This document shows, piece by piece, positions 50,156 through 57,908 of a stretch of 64,000 nucleotides of DNA. The notes under the pieces were generated by a model. The model searched no databases. It saw only the letters and a program-made list of their open reading frames with translations, and had not been told where the DNA came from. The DNA is taken from positions 51,672-115,671 of the forward strand of contig BCWJ01000014.1 in assembly GCA_001592145.1 (NCBI GenBank), written 5' to 3'. The DNA comes from Xylanimicrobium pachnodae JCM 13526 = NBRC 107786. GTDB lineage: Bacteria; Actinomycetota; Actinomycetes; Actinomycetales; Cellulomonadaceae. Numbering within the stretch: position 1 is the stretch's first letter; every line of letters starts with the position of its first letter. The position numbers and the translations under genes were made by a program.

Positions 50156-50230
50156 CGTTCGCGTGAACTGTTTGGCGAGGACGTTCGCGTCGAGGAAGGT
50201 GGTCGGTTCGCCCTGGTCGTCGGCGCTCAC
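50156..50230 (-). pseudogene. truncated PIN-domain (VapC-like) toxin
   Basis: Only the first 25 or so codons are recognisable: TTFLDANVLAK holds the first catalytic aspartate of a PIN ribonuclease. After that the frame stays open but no longer resembles a PIN domain, so the remaining acidic residues are absent. The start overlaps the stop of the helix-turn-helix gene by 4 bases, as in antitoxin-toxin pairs. Confidence 0.55.
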
Positions 50231-50493
50231 TCGCCGAACAACTCGACTTCAACGTCGGCGGCCGACGACGTCGCGATCTCGCGAACGTATGCGCGACGGA
50301 ACCGGTCCACCTCGTCCATCGGGATCCCGCGGCGGTTCCCATGTCGTTCGGTGCGAAGCTCTCCCAGTGCGATGCGACGCATGACCGCGGGGTGGGAGAT
50401 GCCGAGCGAGTCGGCGATCTGTGCTGGGGTCAGGAGAGGGCGGCGGAAGCGAACCTCCGCGATCTCGCCGGCCTCGAGGTGGCGGCGGAGCAT
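50227..50493 (-). CDS. HTH/excisionase-type protein, probable orphan antitoxin
   Basis: Protein of 88 residues with a MerR/Xis-like helix-turn-helix: LLTPAQIADSLGISHPAVMRRIALGEL near 20, followed by a wing (RTERHGNRRGIPMDEVDRF). Such proteins act as DNA-binding antitoxins for PIN toxins or as excisionases. It directly precedes a truncated PIN gene with an ATGA overlap, which favours the antitoxin reading. With the toxin broken it would be an orphan repressor. No integrase is nearby. Confidence 0.65.
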   Translation of the reverse strand: MLRRHLEAGEIAEVRFRRPLLTPAQIADSLGISHPAVMRRIALGELRTERHGNRRGIPMDEVDRFRRAYVREIATSSAADVEVELFGE

Positions 50494-50745
50494 GGCATAG
50501 ATGGCAGAAGTGCCAGGAAGATGGCCGTCGCCAGCACGATGGTGACCACCGCCCTGCCGTCAGCTCCGCGGCTGCCGCTCGTTGCGCGTGGCTTTGTGCT
50601 CGCTTCCCGGGCCTGGGGGAGACGAGCACGGAAGTGTTCAGCCGTGCCTCGGTTACGGCGTCACCGATGGCGTCCGATCGGATCTCGGTATCCGTCGCAC
50701 TCCACCGTGCTGAGCGCGTCGGAAGCCTCGATCAGCATGTGGCGC

Positions 50746-50776
50746 TTGCGCGTGCCCTTGGGGCAGCCTCTAGCGT
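50746..50776 (+). promoter_or_regulatory. MerR-type promoter with 19-bp spacer and dyad operator
   Basis: TTGCGC (50746-50751) and TAGCGT (50771-50776) are separated by 19 bases, the over-long spacer typical of MerR-regulated promoters. The spacer contains the dyad TGCCC-TTG-GGGCA (50753-50765). The -10 box ends 7 nt before the merR ATG, giving a leaderless, autoregulated gene. Confidence 0.7.
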
Positions 50777-50783
50777 CGCGGCC

Positions 50784-51602
50784 ATGGATGAACTCACCAC
50801 GGGTCAGGTTGCACGGCTGGCGGGTCTGAGCGAGAAGGCGGTGCGGATGTACGTTGATCGAGGGTTGCTCCGCGCACGCCGATCGCCCGACGGCGGGCGG
50901 CGTCTGTTGGGTGAGGAGCAGGCGACGCGCGCGCGGTTGATTCGGCTGCTGAGGGGCGTCGAGCTGTCGCTTGCCGACATCGGTGGGGTGCTGAGCGCGC
51001 CGGACGCCGTGGCCCGCTTCGACGAGTTGTGGTCGACCCGTCGCACCTCGGGCGTCGAGTCGCTGATGGCTGGTGAGTACGTCCGCTCGGTGCTGGCCGG
51101 GGCACCCCAGCTGGACGTTGCCGTGAGGTGGCGCGATGTCCCGGAGCGGCTTGTGCTCGGCACGGAGCGCCGGGTGACGCTCGGCGACCTACCGCAGGTC
51201 GTTCCGGAGGCGACGCAGGCCCTCTTCGACGTGCTTGCGGCCGGCGCCGCCGAGCTGGCCGGGCCGCCGTTCGTGGCGTACCACGAGCGAGCGACCGACG
51301 GGTACGCGGCCCGCATCACGGTTTGTGCGCCGGTTGCCGACGTGGTGCGCCCTGCGACCGGGTTCAGCCTCACGGTCGACCCCGAGCACGGCGAGCTCTT
51401 CGTCGAGCTCGACCAGGCGGCTGCACTGGACCAGGCACGTCTCGTCGTCCTGCACGACTACCTGTCCTCCGGCCAGGGTTCGGACGAGCTTGTCGTGGTC
51501 GGCAGCAACCGCGAGATCTACCTGCCGACCTGGGCGTCGGGCCAGCCTGGTCCGGTTATGGAGGTCGCGGTCCCGGCCGCCCCGATGACCGAGCATGGGT
51601 GA
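50784..51602 (+). CDS. MerR-family regulator with GyrI-like effector domain
   Basis: Transcription factor of 272 residues. The N-terminal MerR HTH (TTGQVARLAGLSEKAVRMYVDRGLL, residues 4-30) is followed by the dimerisation helix. From about 120 on, a GyrI/BmrR-like effector-binding domain follows (PPFVAYHERATDGYAARITVCAPV). This is the layout of BltR/BmrR multidrug sensors. The ATG at 50784 is preceded by a -10 box and no ribosome-binding site. No efflux gene is adjacent downstream, so its target may be itself or a distant gene. Confidence 0.85.
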   Translation: MDELTTGQVARLAGLSEKAVRMYVDRGLLRARRSPDGGRRLLGEEQATRARLIRLLRGVELSLADIGGVLSAPDAVARFDELWSTRRTSGVESLMAGEYVRSVLAGAPQLDVAVRWRDVPERLVLGTERRVTLGDLPQVVPEATQALFDVLAAGAAELAGPPFVAYHERATDGYAARITVCAPVADVVRPATGFSLTVDPEHGELFVELDQAAALDQARLVVLHDYLSSGQGSDELVVVGSNREIYLPTWASGQPGPVMEVAVPAAPMTEHG

Positions 51603-51771
51603 CCTGGGAACGACCTGCCGACGCGGCCAGCAGAGCGGTGGTCCCGCACCACGCGGAGCGCAGTTCGTCGCGCCTGCCGGGTGGTCCGACTCACGGTGTC
51701 CGGCACAGCGGCAGCTGGGTGACCGTGAAAGGCCTGGGCCCGTCCGCGCGGCGTCAACAAGCACGTCGGCG
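51603..51771. other. spacer after the MerR gene
   Basis: No gene seen. Composition is ordinary and it runs into the IS3-type fragment. Confidence 0.4.
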
Positions 51772-51849
51772 CCGGCGCGGATCCGTGAGCCCGAGGAGGA
51801 GAACTGCGAGCTCCGGCGAGTGAACGAGGTCCTGAAGAGGCATTCACAC
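51772..51849 (+). mobile_element. IS3-family OrfA transposase fragment
   Basis: About 26 codons read ARIREPEEENCELRRVNEVL, closely resembling the coiled-coil C-terminal part of IS3-family OrfA (RELE-EN-ELRRANEILK). There is no start, no catalytic OrfB and no visible terminal repeat. It abuts the end of the three-gene exported-protein cassette. Confidence 0.55.
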
Positions 51850-51852
51850 CAG

Positions 51853-52464
51853 TCAGCAGGTCAGGGCCGCCAGTTCGCGACCGGCGTCGGTATCGGCGAT
51901 CTCAAGGGAGGCGCCCGGTGTCTGGTCGAGGGGGTGGGGGTCGAGGAGCCGGGGCTCCCCGTCGTCCCAGCCAAGGCGCCCCGTCGCCGTCAATGCGTGC
52001 TCACCGACATCACCCAGCCTGAGCTGAGCGGTCAGCGTGACGGCGTCACTGGTGCTCTGCCAGAACCATCCGGCGATGGAGACCGTGGGAGAGTCGACGC
52101 AGGGAAGCATGAGGGTCAGGTCTTCTTGCGGGGCCCACCAGGACAGATCGTCTACCGGTACCGGGACCCCAACAGCTCCGATCGCCGACCGGCGAGCCGG
52201 GGGCAGCGCGAACCAGTCACTTCCCAGGTGGTTGTAGCCCTCCGAGTCGACGGAGAACTCGTTGAGGGGTGACGGCCAGAATACGGAGTTGGCCCCGTGC
52301 CACCGGGGGGCAATCTCGGGGTTGTCCTCCGAGTGGGTCGGAAGGCTGACGCTCTCCGCTGAGGTGATCGAATCGCTCACGTCCGCTGCCGCTGTGCAAC
52401 CTGCGAGCAGGGCCACCACCATGGATGCTGATGCAACGGCTCTGCCGCCGCTGACACTGCTCAC
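51853..52464 (-). CDS. lipoprotein, third gene of the exported-protein cassette
   Basis: Unrecognised 203-residue protein. The GTG at 52464 overlaps the previous stop (GTGA) and yields a signal peptide with lipobox ALLAGC near residue 23. The mature part is Trp-rich (FWPSPLNEF, LSWWAPQEDL, GWFWQSTSD) and predicted beta-rich, with a single further cysteine pair (LPCVDS and the C-terminal LTC). It ends close to the IS3 fragment. Not obviously related in sequence to the other two lipoproteins. Function unknown; co-expression with its operon partners is implied by overlap. Confidence 0.65.
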   Translation of the reverse strand: MSSVSGGRAVASASMVVALLAGCTAAADVSDSITSAESVSLPTHSEDNPEIAPRWHGANSVFWPSPLNEFSVDSEGYNHLGSDWFALPPARRSAIGAVGVPVPVDDLSWWAPQEDLTLMLPCVDSPTVSIAGWFWQSTSDAVTLTAQLRLGDVGEHALTATGRLGWDDGEPRLLDPHPLDQTPGASLEIADTDAGRELAALTC

Positions 52465-53057
52465 TGTGGCAACCCGCTGACATCGAAGACCGCGGGCCCT
52501 GGCTGTGGGCAAGCGGTGTTGAGTTGTGCCCACTCGGTTTGCGTCCAGGACTCGCCCGTTTCCGCGAGGCGGTTGTCGTACACCTGACCGTGCGGGTTCC
52601 ATAGGCCGCCATCTTGTGTCCATACGTCAAGGCTCGGTGGTTCAGGAACCATATTGCCATGGGCTATGAGGCAGGCGCGCGAGTCCAGCATCCGCTGGTA
52701 TGCGGCGTCGTCGATTGCCAGCGAGAACCAGCTCAGCCCGCCCACCTGCTCATGACAGGCCATCATTGCCTCGTCAATGAGTTCGAGAACGCCGGCCGGC
52801 GAAGGTGATTCGTGAGTCACGACAACATCTCCGGCGGCAAGAGCAGTTGCTTGGACGCCCTGCTCCCCGAAGCAGGCGAGCATCTCAAGCTGGTGCTCCT
52901 CTTTGTCTTGCCGGAGTTGCGCCATCCACCCGGGCTCGACCCAGGCTGCATCATGGTCCGCGTCCGAGTCAACCGCGGTGCACCCGGTCATCATCGCACC
53001 CGTCAGAAGGAGCGCAATTGCTGCCGTCGTGCTCCGGACGCGGCGTTGGGTGCTCAT
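52461..53057 (-). CDS. lipoprotein, WVEPGWMA family copy 1
   Basis: Unrecognised 198-residue lipoprotein with lipobox MMTGC near residue 25. It is a clear paralogue of the gene at 56980-57564. Shared blocks are WVEPGWMA, RQDxEExQ, the YxRML..RACxxAHG..xPEPPSxxVW core and a C-terminal ACPQ. Conserved cysteines in both copies suggest disulfides outside the membrane. The ATG overlaps the stop of the exported small protein, and its own stop overlaps the next lipoprotein start. Confidence 0.7.
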   Translation of the reverse strand: MSTQRRVRSTTAAIALLLTGAMMTGCTAVDSDADHDAAWVEPGWMAQLRQDKEEHQLEMLACFGEQGVQATALAAGDVVVTHESPSPAGVLELIDEAMMACHEQVGGLSWFSLAIDDAAYQRMLDSRACLIAHGNMVPEPPSLDVWTQDGGLWNPHGQVYDNRLAETGESWTQTEWAQLNTACPQPGPAVFDVSGLPQ

Positions 53058-53413
53058 CCGCACGTGCCTTGCGGGTTGGTGGCTTGGGGTGGGTTTCCGA
53101 AGACCCGCCAACCGCCTCCGCTGACGTCCGGGCGGTGATAGTGAGTTCTCTGGCCTGACGTGTTGGGAGCAAAGGAAGTACCGGTGTTGATTGCCTCTAG
53201 CCGTGTCTGAAAACTACCCGGCCTCAACGTGGCTCGTGAGCCAACCGAACGGTGGGCCTCGCACACGCGGGATCCGCTGGCGATCAGTTGGTTCACTTGG
53301 GGGTCCGGCTGGGCGGCGGCGGGGCCTGATGGGGCGATCCCCATAGCAAGTAGAAGCACCGCTGCGGCGCTGATGAGGATTTTGTGTTTGGTGGGCCGTT
53401 CGCTGGTTGTCAT
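53054..53413 (-). CDS. small exported protein heading the cassette
   Basis: 119 residues, unrecognised. The ATG at 53413 was chosen because AAAGGGG lies 7 nt upstream. A classical signal peptide (cleavage near APSGPAAA-QPD, residue 34) leaves a mature part of about 85 residues with only two cysteines (SRVCEAH and the C-terminal GTCG), able to form one disulfide. The mature region is basic, Gly/Arg/His-rich (QRTHYHRPD, GGGWRVFG). Possible secreted effector, peptide toxin or signal; no family was recognised. First gene of a three-gene overlapping operon. Confidence 0.6.
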   Translation of the reverse strand: MTTSERPTKHKILISAAAVLLLAMGIAPSGPAAAQPDPQVNQLIASGSRVCEAHRSVGSRATLRPGSFQTRLEAINTGTSFAPNTSGQRTHYHRPDVSGGGWRVFGNPPQATNPQGTCG

Positions 53414-53456
53414 GTTCATGCCCCTTTGCACTACTTCTTGCCCCGCTATCGTCGCC

Positions 53457-53484
53457 AGCGTAGTCTCCGACTGCCGGCTCGAAA
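53457..53484 (-). promoter_or_regulatory. candidate promoter of the exported-protein cassette
   Basis: On the minus strand TTTCGA (53484-53479) and TACGCT (53462-53457) are 16 bases apart and lie about 44 bases before the start codon. Confidence 0.35.
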
Positions 53485-53590
53485 CATGGTTGGCATGATT
53501 CGCTAACTGGAGTGTCGTTGCCGCACCCAAGGGATTCTTCGTCGCGACATGAGTTCATGCGCCGGGCGGCGGCAAAGTGGGGCCAGCGGC

Positions 53591-53800
53591 TTGTCGCTCC
53601 TGGCCTTCGTGGACGTGGACGACACGATCCGTGGGGTCCGCGGCTTTGCCAAGGATGGTGCGGGTTTCGGGTACTCGGGGGTGCGCAGGTTGAATGTGCT
53701 GGTCACCATGATCAGCACGCCCTCGCGTGCGCCGGTGATCGCCGAGTGCTCGCTGTGTCAGGGTTCGACCCGTTCGGGCCACCTCACGTCGGAAGAGCCG
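53591..53800 (+). mobile_element. IS1380-family transposase fragment
   Basis: About 67 codons read LLAFVDVDDTIRGVRGFAKD and continue GFGYSGVRRLNVL, ISTPSRAPVIAE. This matches the DDE-domain region of IS1380-type transposases (VDVDDT...GYAKQGA.FGY...LNALLATVSTP.SAPVIA). Both gene ends and the inverted repeats are missing. It lies in the 425-base gap between the cassette and the FtsX permease gene. Confidence 0.75.
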
Positions 53801-53838
53801 GATCAGGGCTCATTGCTTGGCCTGTCATGCCGTTGGGG

Positions 53839-54963
53839 TCAGGGGACGCGCAGGATGCGTAGTGGGTCGCGGTGTGCGGCGTGTGTGGCGATGGGGGCGG
53901 CGGCTGCGAGGGTGAGCAGCAGCGCGAGCCCGGCGACGCCCGCGGTGAACCGCCAGGTGGGTAGTTCCCCGGTGGTCAGGGCGAGGGTGGTGAGCCCGGC
54001 CGCGGTGCCGAGGGTGATGCCGACGACGGCGCCGAGGGAGGTCTGGGTCAGGAGCCCGGCGACGAGGGCCGAGCGGGTGGCGCCGAGGGCGCGGCGGCGT
54101 CCGAAGTCGCGGCGGCGGGCGGCCGTGGCCGAGAGCATGGTGACGGCGATGATGACGGCGGTGACGCCCATGATGAGGGCCATCTGCTGGCGGGATGCGG
54201 CGCCGAGGCGGCCGGCGATGACGTCGCGTAGGGCGATGGCGCCGGAGGGGGCCTCGACGGTGAGGGCGGCCGGGTCGCGTGCGGGGGTGGCGGTGGCGAG
54301 GGTGGCCTGGAGCCGGTCGACGGTGGTGACGTCGGTGGCCAGGGCGTAGACGAAGCGCAGCGTGTCGAGGTCGGTGGCGTCGGTGGCGATCAGGACGGTG
54401 TTGCGTAGCCCCGCGAGCGGGCCGGTGGCCTCGAAGACGCCGACGACGCCGACGGCGGGGGTGGCACCGTCCGGGGGTTGGACGGTGCCGAGGCCGGCGC
54501 CGAGGTGGAGGGTGGCGGCTGCGCCGGCGCCGGCGATGGCCTCGCCGGGCTGGGGGAGCCGGCCGCGTACCAGGGTGAGGTCGTCGGGCAGGGTGCCCAC
54601 CAGGGCACGGGCGGCGGCGCGGCCCTCGGGCAGGGCGGGGTTGGTGACGTCGACGGCTTCACCGAGCCCGAACGCCCAGGTGACGTCGCCGAGTGCGGCG
54701 AGTGTGTCGGGGGCGTCGGGCAGGATGCCGGCGTCCCCGCCGTTGTCGGACAGGGCGATCAGGCGGGTGCCGGCGGTGTCGATCTGGGCGACGACCGCCG
54801 CCTCGGACGCGGCGGCCTGGCCGGTGGTGACGAGGATCGCGAAGCAGACGGTCGCGAGGACGGCCACGAGCGTGCCGGTGACGGCCTTCTGAGCGCGGGC
54901 GCTGTCGGCGGCGTCGCGCATCAGTTCGCGCACATGGGGCACCCCGCTCCACCGCCGGGTCAT
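53839..54963 (-). CDS. FtsX/MacB-type ABC transporter permease
   Basis: Membrane subunit of 374 residues with four TM helices in the FtsX layout: one near residue 25-48, a large extracytoplasmic domain (50-240), then three at the C-terminus (about 250, 290 and 340). The ATG overlaps the ATPase stop (ATGA). MacB-type permeases do not carry substrate across but drive extrusion from outside the membrane, for example of peptides, lipoproteins or antibiotics. It forms a tripartite unit with the ATPase and adaptor upstream. Confidence 0.88.
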   Translation of the reverse strand: MTRRWSGVPHVRELMRDAADSARAQKAVTGTLVAVLATVCFAILVTTGQAAASEAAVVAQIDTAGTRLIALSDNGGDAGILPDAPDTLAALGDVTWAFGLGEAVDVTNPALPEGRAAARALVGTLPDDLTLVRGRLPQPGEAIAGAGAAATLHLGAGLGTVQPPDGATPAVGVVGVFEATGPLAGLRNTVLIATDATDLDTLRFVYALATDVTTVDRLQATLATATPARDPAALTVEAPSGAIALRDVIAGRLGAASRQQMALIMGVTAVIIAVTMLSATAARRRDFGRRRALGATRSALVAGLLTQTSLGAVVGITLGTAAGLTTLALTTGELPTWRFTAGVAGLALLLTLAAAAPIATHAAHRDPLRILRVP

Positions 54964-55682
54964 GGCCGCACCGCGCGCACCGTGGCGCCGCCAAAACGGT
55001 CCAGGCGCACCTCGTGGTCGGCGAGCGCGACCAGGGACCGGTCGTGGGTGGCGACGATGACGGTGGCGCCCGTCGCGGCGTGGTCGGTCAGGGCCTGCCA
55101 CACGATCGAGGCGGACTCGTCGTCGAGGTTGCCGGTGGGTTCGTCGGCGAACACGACGCGCGGGTCGGTCAGCAGGGCGCGGCAGATCGCGACGCGCTGG
55201 GCCTGACCGCCGCTGATCTCGCCGGGCTTGTGGTCCTCGCGGTGGTCCACGCCGAACCGGGCCATCAGGTCGCGTGCCCTGTCTGCGGCCTCTTCTCGCC
55301 GCATCCCGGCGAACAGCCCGGAGTCGCACACGTTGGCGAGCACGGAGCGTGCCGGGTCGAGCAGCGCGTCCTGGAACACGAACCCCACCTGGGCGGCGCG
55401 CAGCCGTGACCGGGCGGCGTCGGGCATGCGGGAGGCGGGGACGCCGTCCCAGACCACCTCGCCGCCCGTGGGGCGGATCATGAGCGCGAGCAGGTACAGC
55501 AGGGTCGACTTGCCGGATCCGGACGGCCCGGTCAGGGCCGTCGTGGCGCCCACGGGGACGTCCACGGTGAGATCGGTGATCACTGGCGGCAGGCCGGCGC
55601 GGTAGGCGAAGGTGAGCGACCGGGCCCCGACGGCGGTGCCCACCGGGGCAGCGGCCTGAGGGTTGAGCAGGATCCCGGTCAT
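54960..55682 (-). CDS. ABC transporter ATP-binding protein (MacB/LolD type)
   Basis: ATPase of 240 residues. Walker [10 protein letters not shown] near 43, Q-loop VFQDALLDPARSV near 95, signature ISGGQAQRVAICRALL near 150, Walker B VVFADEPTGNLDD near 172 and the switch histidine in ATHD near 205 are all present, so it should be active. LLDPARSV and EPTGNLDD are typical of the LolD/MacB class that pairs with FtsX permeases. Overlaps both neighbours by 4 bases. Confidence 0.93.
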   Translation of the reverse strand: MTGILLNPQAAAPVGTAVGARSLTFAYRAGLPPVITDLTVDVPVGATTALTGPSGSGKSTLLYLLALMIRPTGGEVVWDGVPASRMPDAARSRLRAAQVGFVFQDALLDPARSVLANVCDSGLFAGMRREEAADRARDLMARFGVDHREDHKPGEISGGQAQRVAICRALLTDPRVVFADEPTGNLDDESASIVWQALTDHAATGATVIVATHDRSLVALADHEVRLDRFGGATVRAVRP

Positions 55683-56785
55683 GACGACGCCGTGCCCGCA
55701 GTGCCCGCAGCGTCGGCCGTGCCCGCCGTGTCGACCAGCCGCACCACGGCACCGGCGTCGACGCCGTCGAGCACCACGCGGCCGTCCCCGCGGCCCAGCA
55801 CCGTCACGGCGATCTCGGTGCCGTCGTCGGCCACCAGGTACGGGTTCCCGAGCGGGTCGAGCCACAGGGCGGCGGCGGGCACGCCGGGGCCAGTCACCTG
55901 AGGGACCACGACCTGCCGTGCCGGGAACACGGCGGCGCTCTGGTCGAACGGCACCAGGTCGCACCGGCCGGCGCACACCGGGGTGCCGTCCGCCCGCGCG
56001 AGGACGAACAGCGTGTTACCCGACTGGTCGGCGCGCTGGCCGGTCACCACCGCCGCGACCTCCTCGTCATCGAACGTCACGGTGATCGGGGCGCCAGCGT
56101 CCAGGGCCGTGGCGGCCGGCACGGTCGCGACGAACTCCGGGTCGCCCACGAGCGTCGAGAACACCACGTCGCCCTCCACGAGCCGCGTGCCCACCGTGAC
56201 GTCCTCGCCCAGCAGGACCCGCGCGGGCAGCGCCGTGGTGAACACGACGTCCCCGGCCCGCACCACGCCATCGGCGGTGACCCCCAGGCTGCGCTGCCAC
56301 GCCCGCACCGCGGCCGTCGTCGCCGCCCCGAACCGGCCGGTGGGCTCCGCGGTGAGGAACCCGGTCTCGTGCAGCAGCTGCTGGACCTGGCGGACGTCGT
56401 GACCCGTGGCACCCGCGGCGAGGTCGCGGAACGCGGGCACCGTCCCGGTCGCGGCCACCACCGGGCGCAGGTCCACCGTGTAGAGCACGTCCCCGGCGGC
56501 CACCTCGTCGCCGTCGGCGACGTCGAGCGACGTCAGCGTGCCCGACGCCGCACCGACGCCGAACGGCTCGACGCTCCATGCGGCCGACACCGCCAACGGC
56601 ACCGAACGGCCCACGGTCATCTGCGTGACCGCGACCGTCATCGGCGACTCCGCCTCCGTGCGGACCGATGGCGGCGCGAACGCCCACCACCCGAACAGCA
56701 CGCCCAGACCCGCGGCCACGGCGACCCCCGCCACCCACAGCACCACCCCGCGACGCGCCCCCGCGCCGCCGGCACTTGCCCTCAT
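55679..56785 (-). CDS. HlyD-like adaptor with peptidoglycan-binding domain
   Basis: Extracytoplasmic adaptor of 368 residues. An N-terminal TM anchor (about 13-36) is followed by a biotinyl-lipoyl-like hairpin (GTLTSLDVADGDEVAAGDVLY, near 80). Inserted is a PG_binding_1 domain (GATGHDVRQVQQLLHETGFL through AWQRSLGVTADGVV, 120-175), then beta-barrel segments with a CAGRC cysteine pair. Start at ATG 56785 after GGAGG. The domain could dock the pump on the cell wall. First gene of adaptor-ATPase-permease. Confidence 0.85.
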   Translation of the reverse strand: MRASAGGAGARRGVVLWVAGVAVAAGLGVLFGWWAFAPPSVRTEAESPMTVAVTQMTVGRSVPLAVSAAWSVEPFGVGAASGTLTSLDVADGDEVAAGDVLYTVDLRPVVAATGTVPAFRDLAAGATGHDVRQVQQLLHETGFLTAEPTGRFGAATTAAVRAWQRSLGVTADGVVRAGDVVFTTALPARVLLGEDVTVGTRLVEGDVVFSTLVGDPEFVATVPAATALDAGAPITVTFDDEEVAAVVTGQRADQSGNTLFVLARADGTPVCAGRCDLVPFDQSAAVFPARQVVVPQVTGPGVPAAALWLDPLGNPYLVADDGTEIAVTVLGRGDGRVVLDGVDAGAVVRLVDTAGTADAAGTAGTASS

Positions 56786-56979
56786 CCGTACCTCCACGTG
56801 CGTGCCCGGTGTTGCCTGACCTCTGGCAGCACCGGGCGATCTATCAGCAGGGCTGGTTGGCTAGCCGCACCAGCCGCTGCCGGAGAGTGCTCGTGACCCG
56901 CTGACTTCCCAGCTTGTGGTGCTGCGTTTCATGAGCAGCTTCTCTCTAGGGTTGGCGCCTGGCCGGGCTGGCGAGGCGG
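56786..56979. other. spacer between lipoprotein copy 2 and the exporter operon
   Basis: 194 bases with no gene. It contains short self-complementary stretches (for example GGCTGGTTGGCTAGCC near 56850) but no clear promoter or terminator, so the lipoprotein and exporter could share one transcript. Confidence 0.35.
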
Positions 56980-57564
56980 TTAGGTGTTCTCGTAGGTGAT
57001 CAGGGTGAGCAAGCCGGCGCCGCTCTGCGGGCAGGCCTGCATCAGGGCCGAGACGTCGGCGTCGGGCGACAGGCCGCCGCCCTGACCGGTCAGGACCTCC
57101 CACGGGTTCCAGGGGAACTGAGACTCCAGCCACACCTCCACCGACGGCGGCTCGGGCAGCTCGTGGCCGTGCGCGACGATGCAGGCGCGGACCTCAAGCA
57201 TCCGTGCGTAGTCGTCCGACGTGGGCAGGTCGACCCAGTGCGACGGCTCCGGCACCACCTCCATGCACGCGAGCTGTGCGTCGCCCTCGATGTCGAAGTC
57301 CGCGGCCTCGGCGTCGGCCTGAGGCCGGGTCACCCCCGGCAGCACGGGACCGCCGACGCTGACATGAGCGAACACACCGTGGTCCTCAAGGCACGCTGCC
57401 ATCGCCGTCTGGTACTCCTCGACGTCTTGACGTGCGCGGGCCATCCACCCCGGCTCCACCCACTCCGGGGCCGCCGAGGCGTGGTCGTCCACCGCGCAGC
57501 CGGCCGCCCCGAGGAGTGCCATGCAGGCCAGGGCGAACCCCATCAGCCGGCCTCGGGTGGTCAT
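56980..57564 (-). CDS. lipoprotein, WVEPGWMA family copy 2
   Basis: 194-residue lipoprotein with lipobox GAAGC near residue 22, paralogous to 52461-53057. It shares WVEPGWMA, the RQDVEEYQ helix, YARMLEVRACIVAHGHELPEPPS and ACPQ. The ATG at 57564 follows GGGACGGGA; an in-frame ATG at 57585 is possible. It lies directly upstream of the MacAB-like exporter, which suggests that the family works with, or is handled by, that exporter. No known domain recognised. Confidence 0.7.
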   Translation of the reverse strand: MTTRGRLMGFALACMALLGAAGCAVDDHASAAPEWVEPGWMARARQDVEEYQTAMAACLEDHGVFAHVSVGGPVLPGVTRPQADAEAADFDIEGDAQLACMEVVPEPSHWVDLPTSDDYARMLEVRACIVAHGHELPEPPSVEVWLESQFPWNPWEVLTGQGGGLSPDADVSALMQACPQSGAGLLTLITYENT

Positions 57565-57908
57565 CGTGTTCCCGTCCCATCGCATGCCGATGAGACCCTC
57601 GGGGCTGTCCGGGGTGCCCTCGCCATGCCGTGGTCGCCTACGGCGAGGGGCGTCATGGGCGAGGTCGTAGCGGCACCCGTGACGAGTTGGTGAGCCCGGG
57701 TAGGGCGGATATCCAACGGACTCCCATTAATGGTGTCTCTGCCGGCCAGGTAAATTGTCCGTGATCCGCTTGATAATGCTTCCGTGCAAGTGTTGTATGC
57801 GACCGGGGTTTCCTCTGCATCCCTGTCGGCGTCCAGGAGGGGGCGAGTGGAGGCAGTAATGCACGGCACTGCAAGCGTCAACAGTGGTTGGCGAACGAGT
57901 GCTTTAAT
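57561..57908 (-). other. possible small exported ORF with an ATT start or lost start codon
   Basis: A 115-codon frame opens after a strong AAAGGAGAG site, but the codon at the right distance is ATT (57908-57906), not ATG or GTG. It ends by ATGA overlap with lipoprotein copy 2, just as the 119-residue exported protein ends on lipoprotein copy 1. The N-terminus (KALVRQPLLTLAVPCITA) is weakly hydrophobic, and base composition is less GC-rich than neighbours. Either a decayed homologue of the small exported protein or chance. Confidence 0.3.

Noticed and set aside
53054..53413. Small exported protein as a lactococcin-972-type bacteriocin
   Set aside because: The context (exporter nearby) is suggestive, but the mature sequence lacks the GG-W-HG pattern of that family; kept as unknown.
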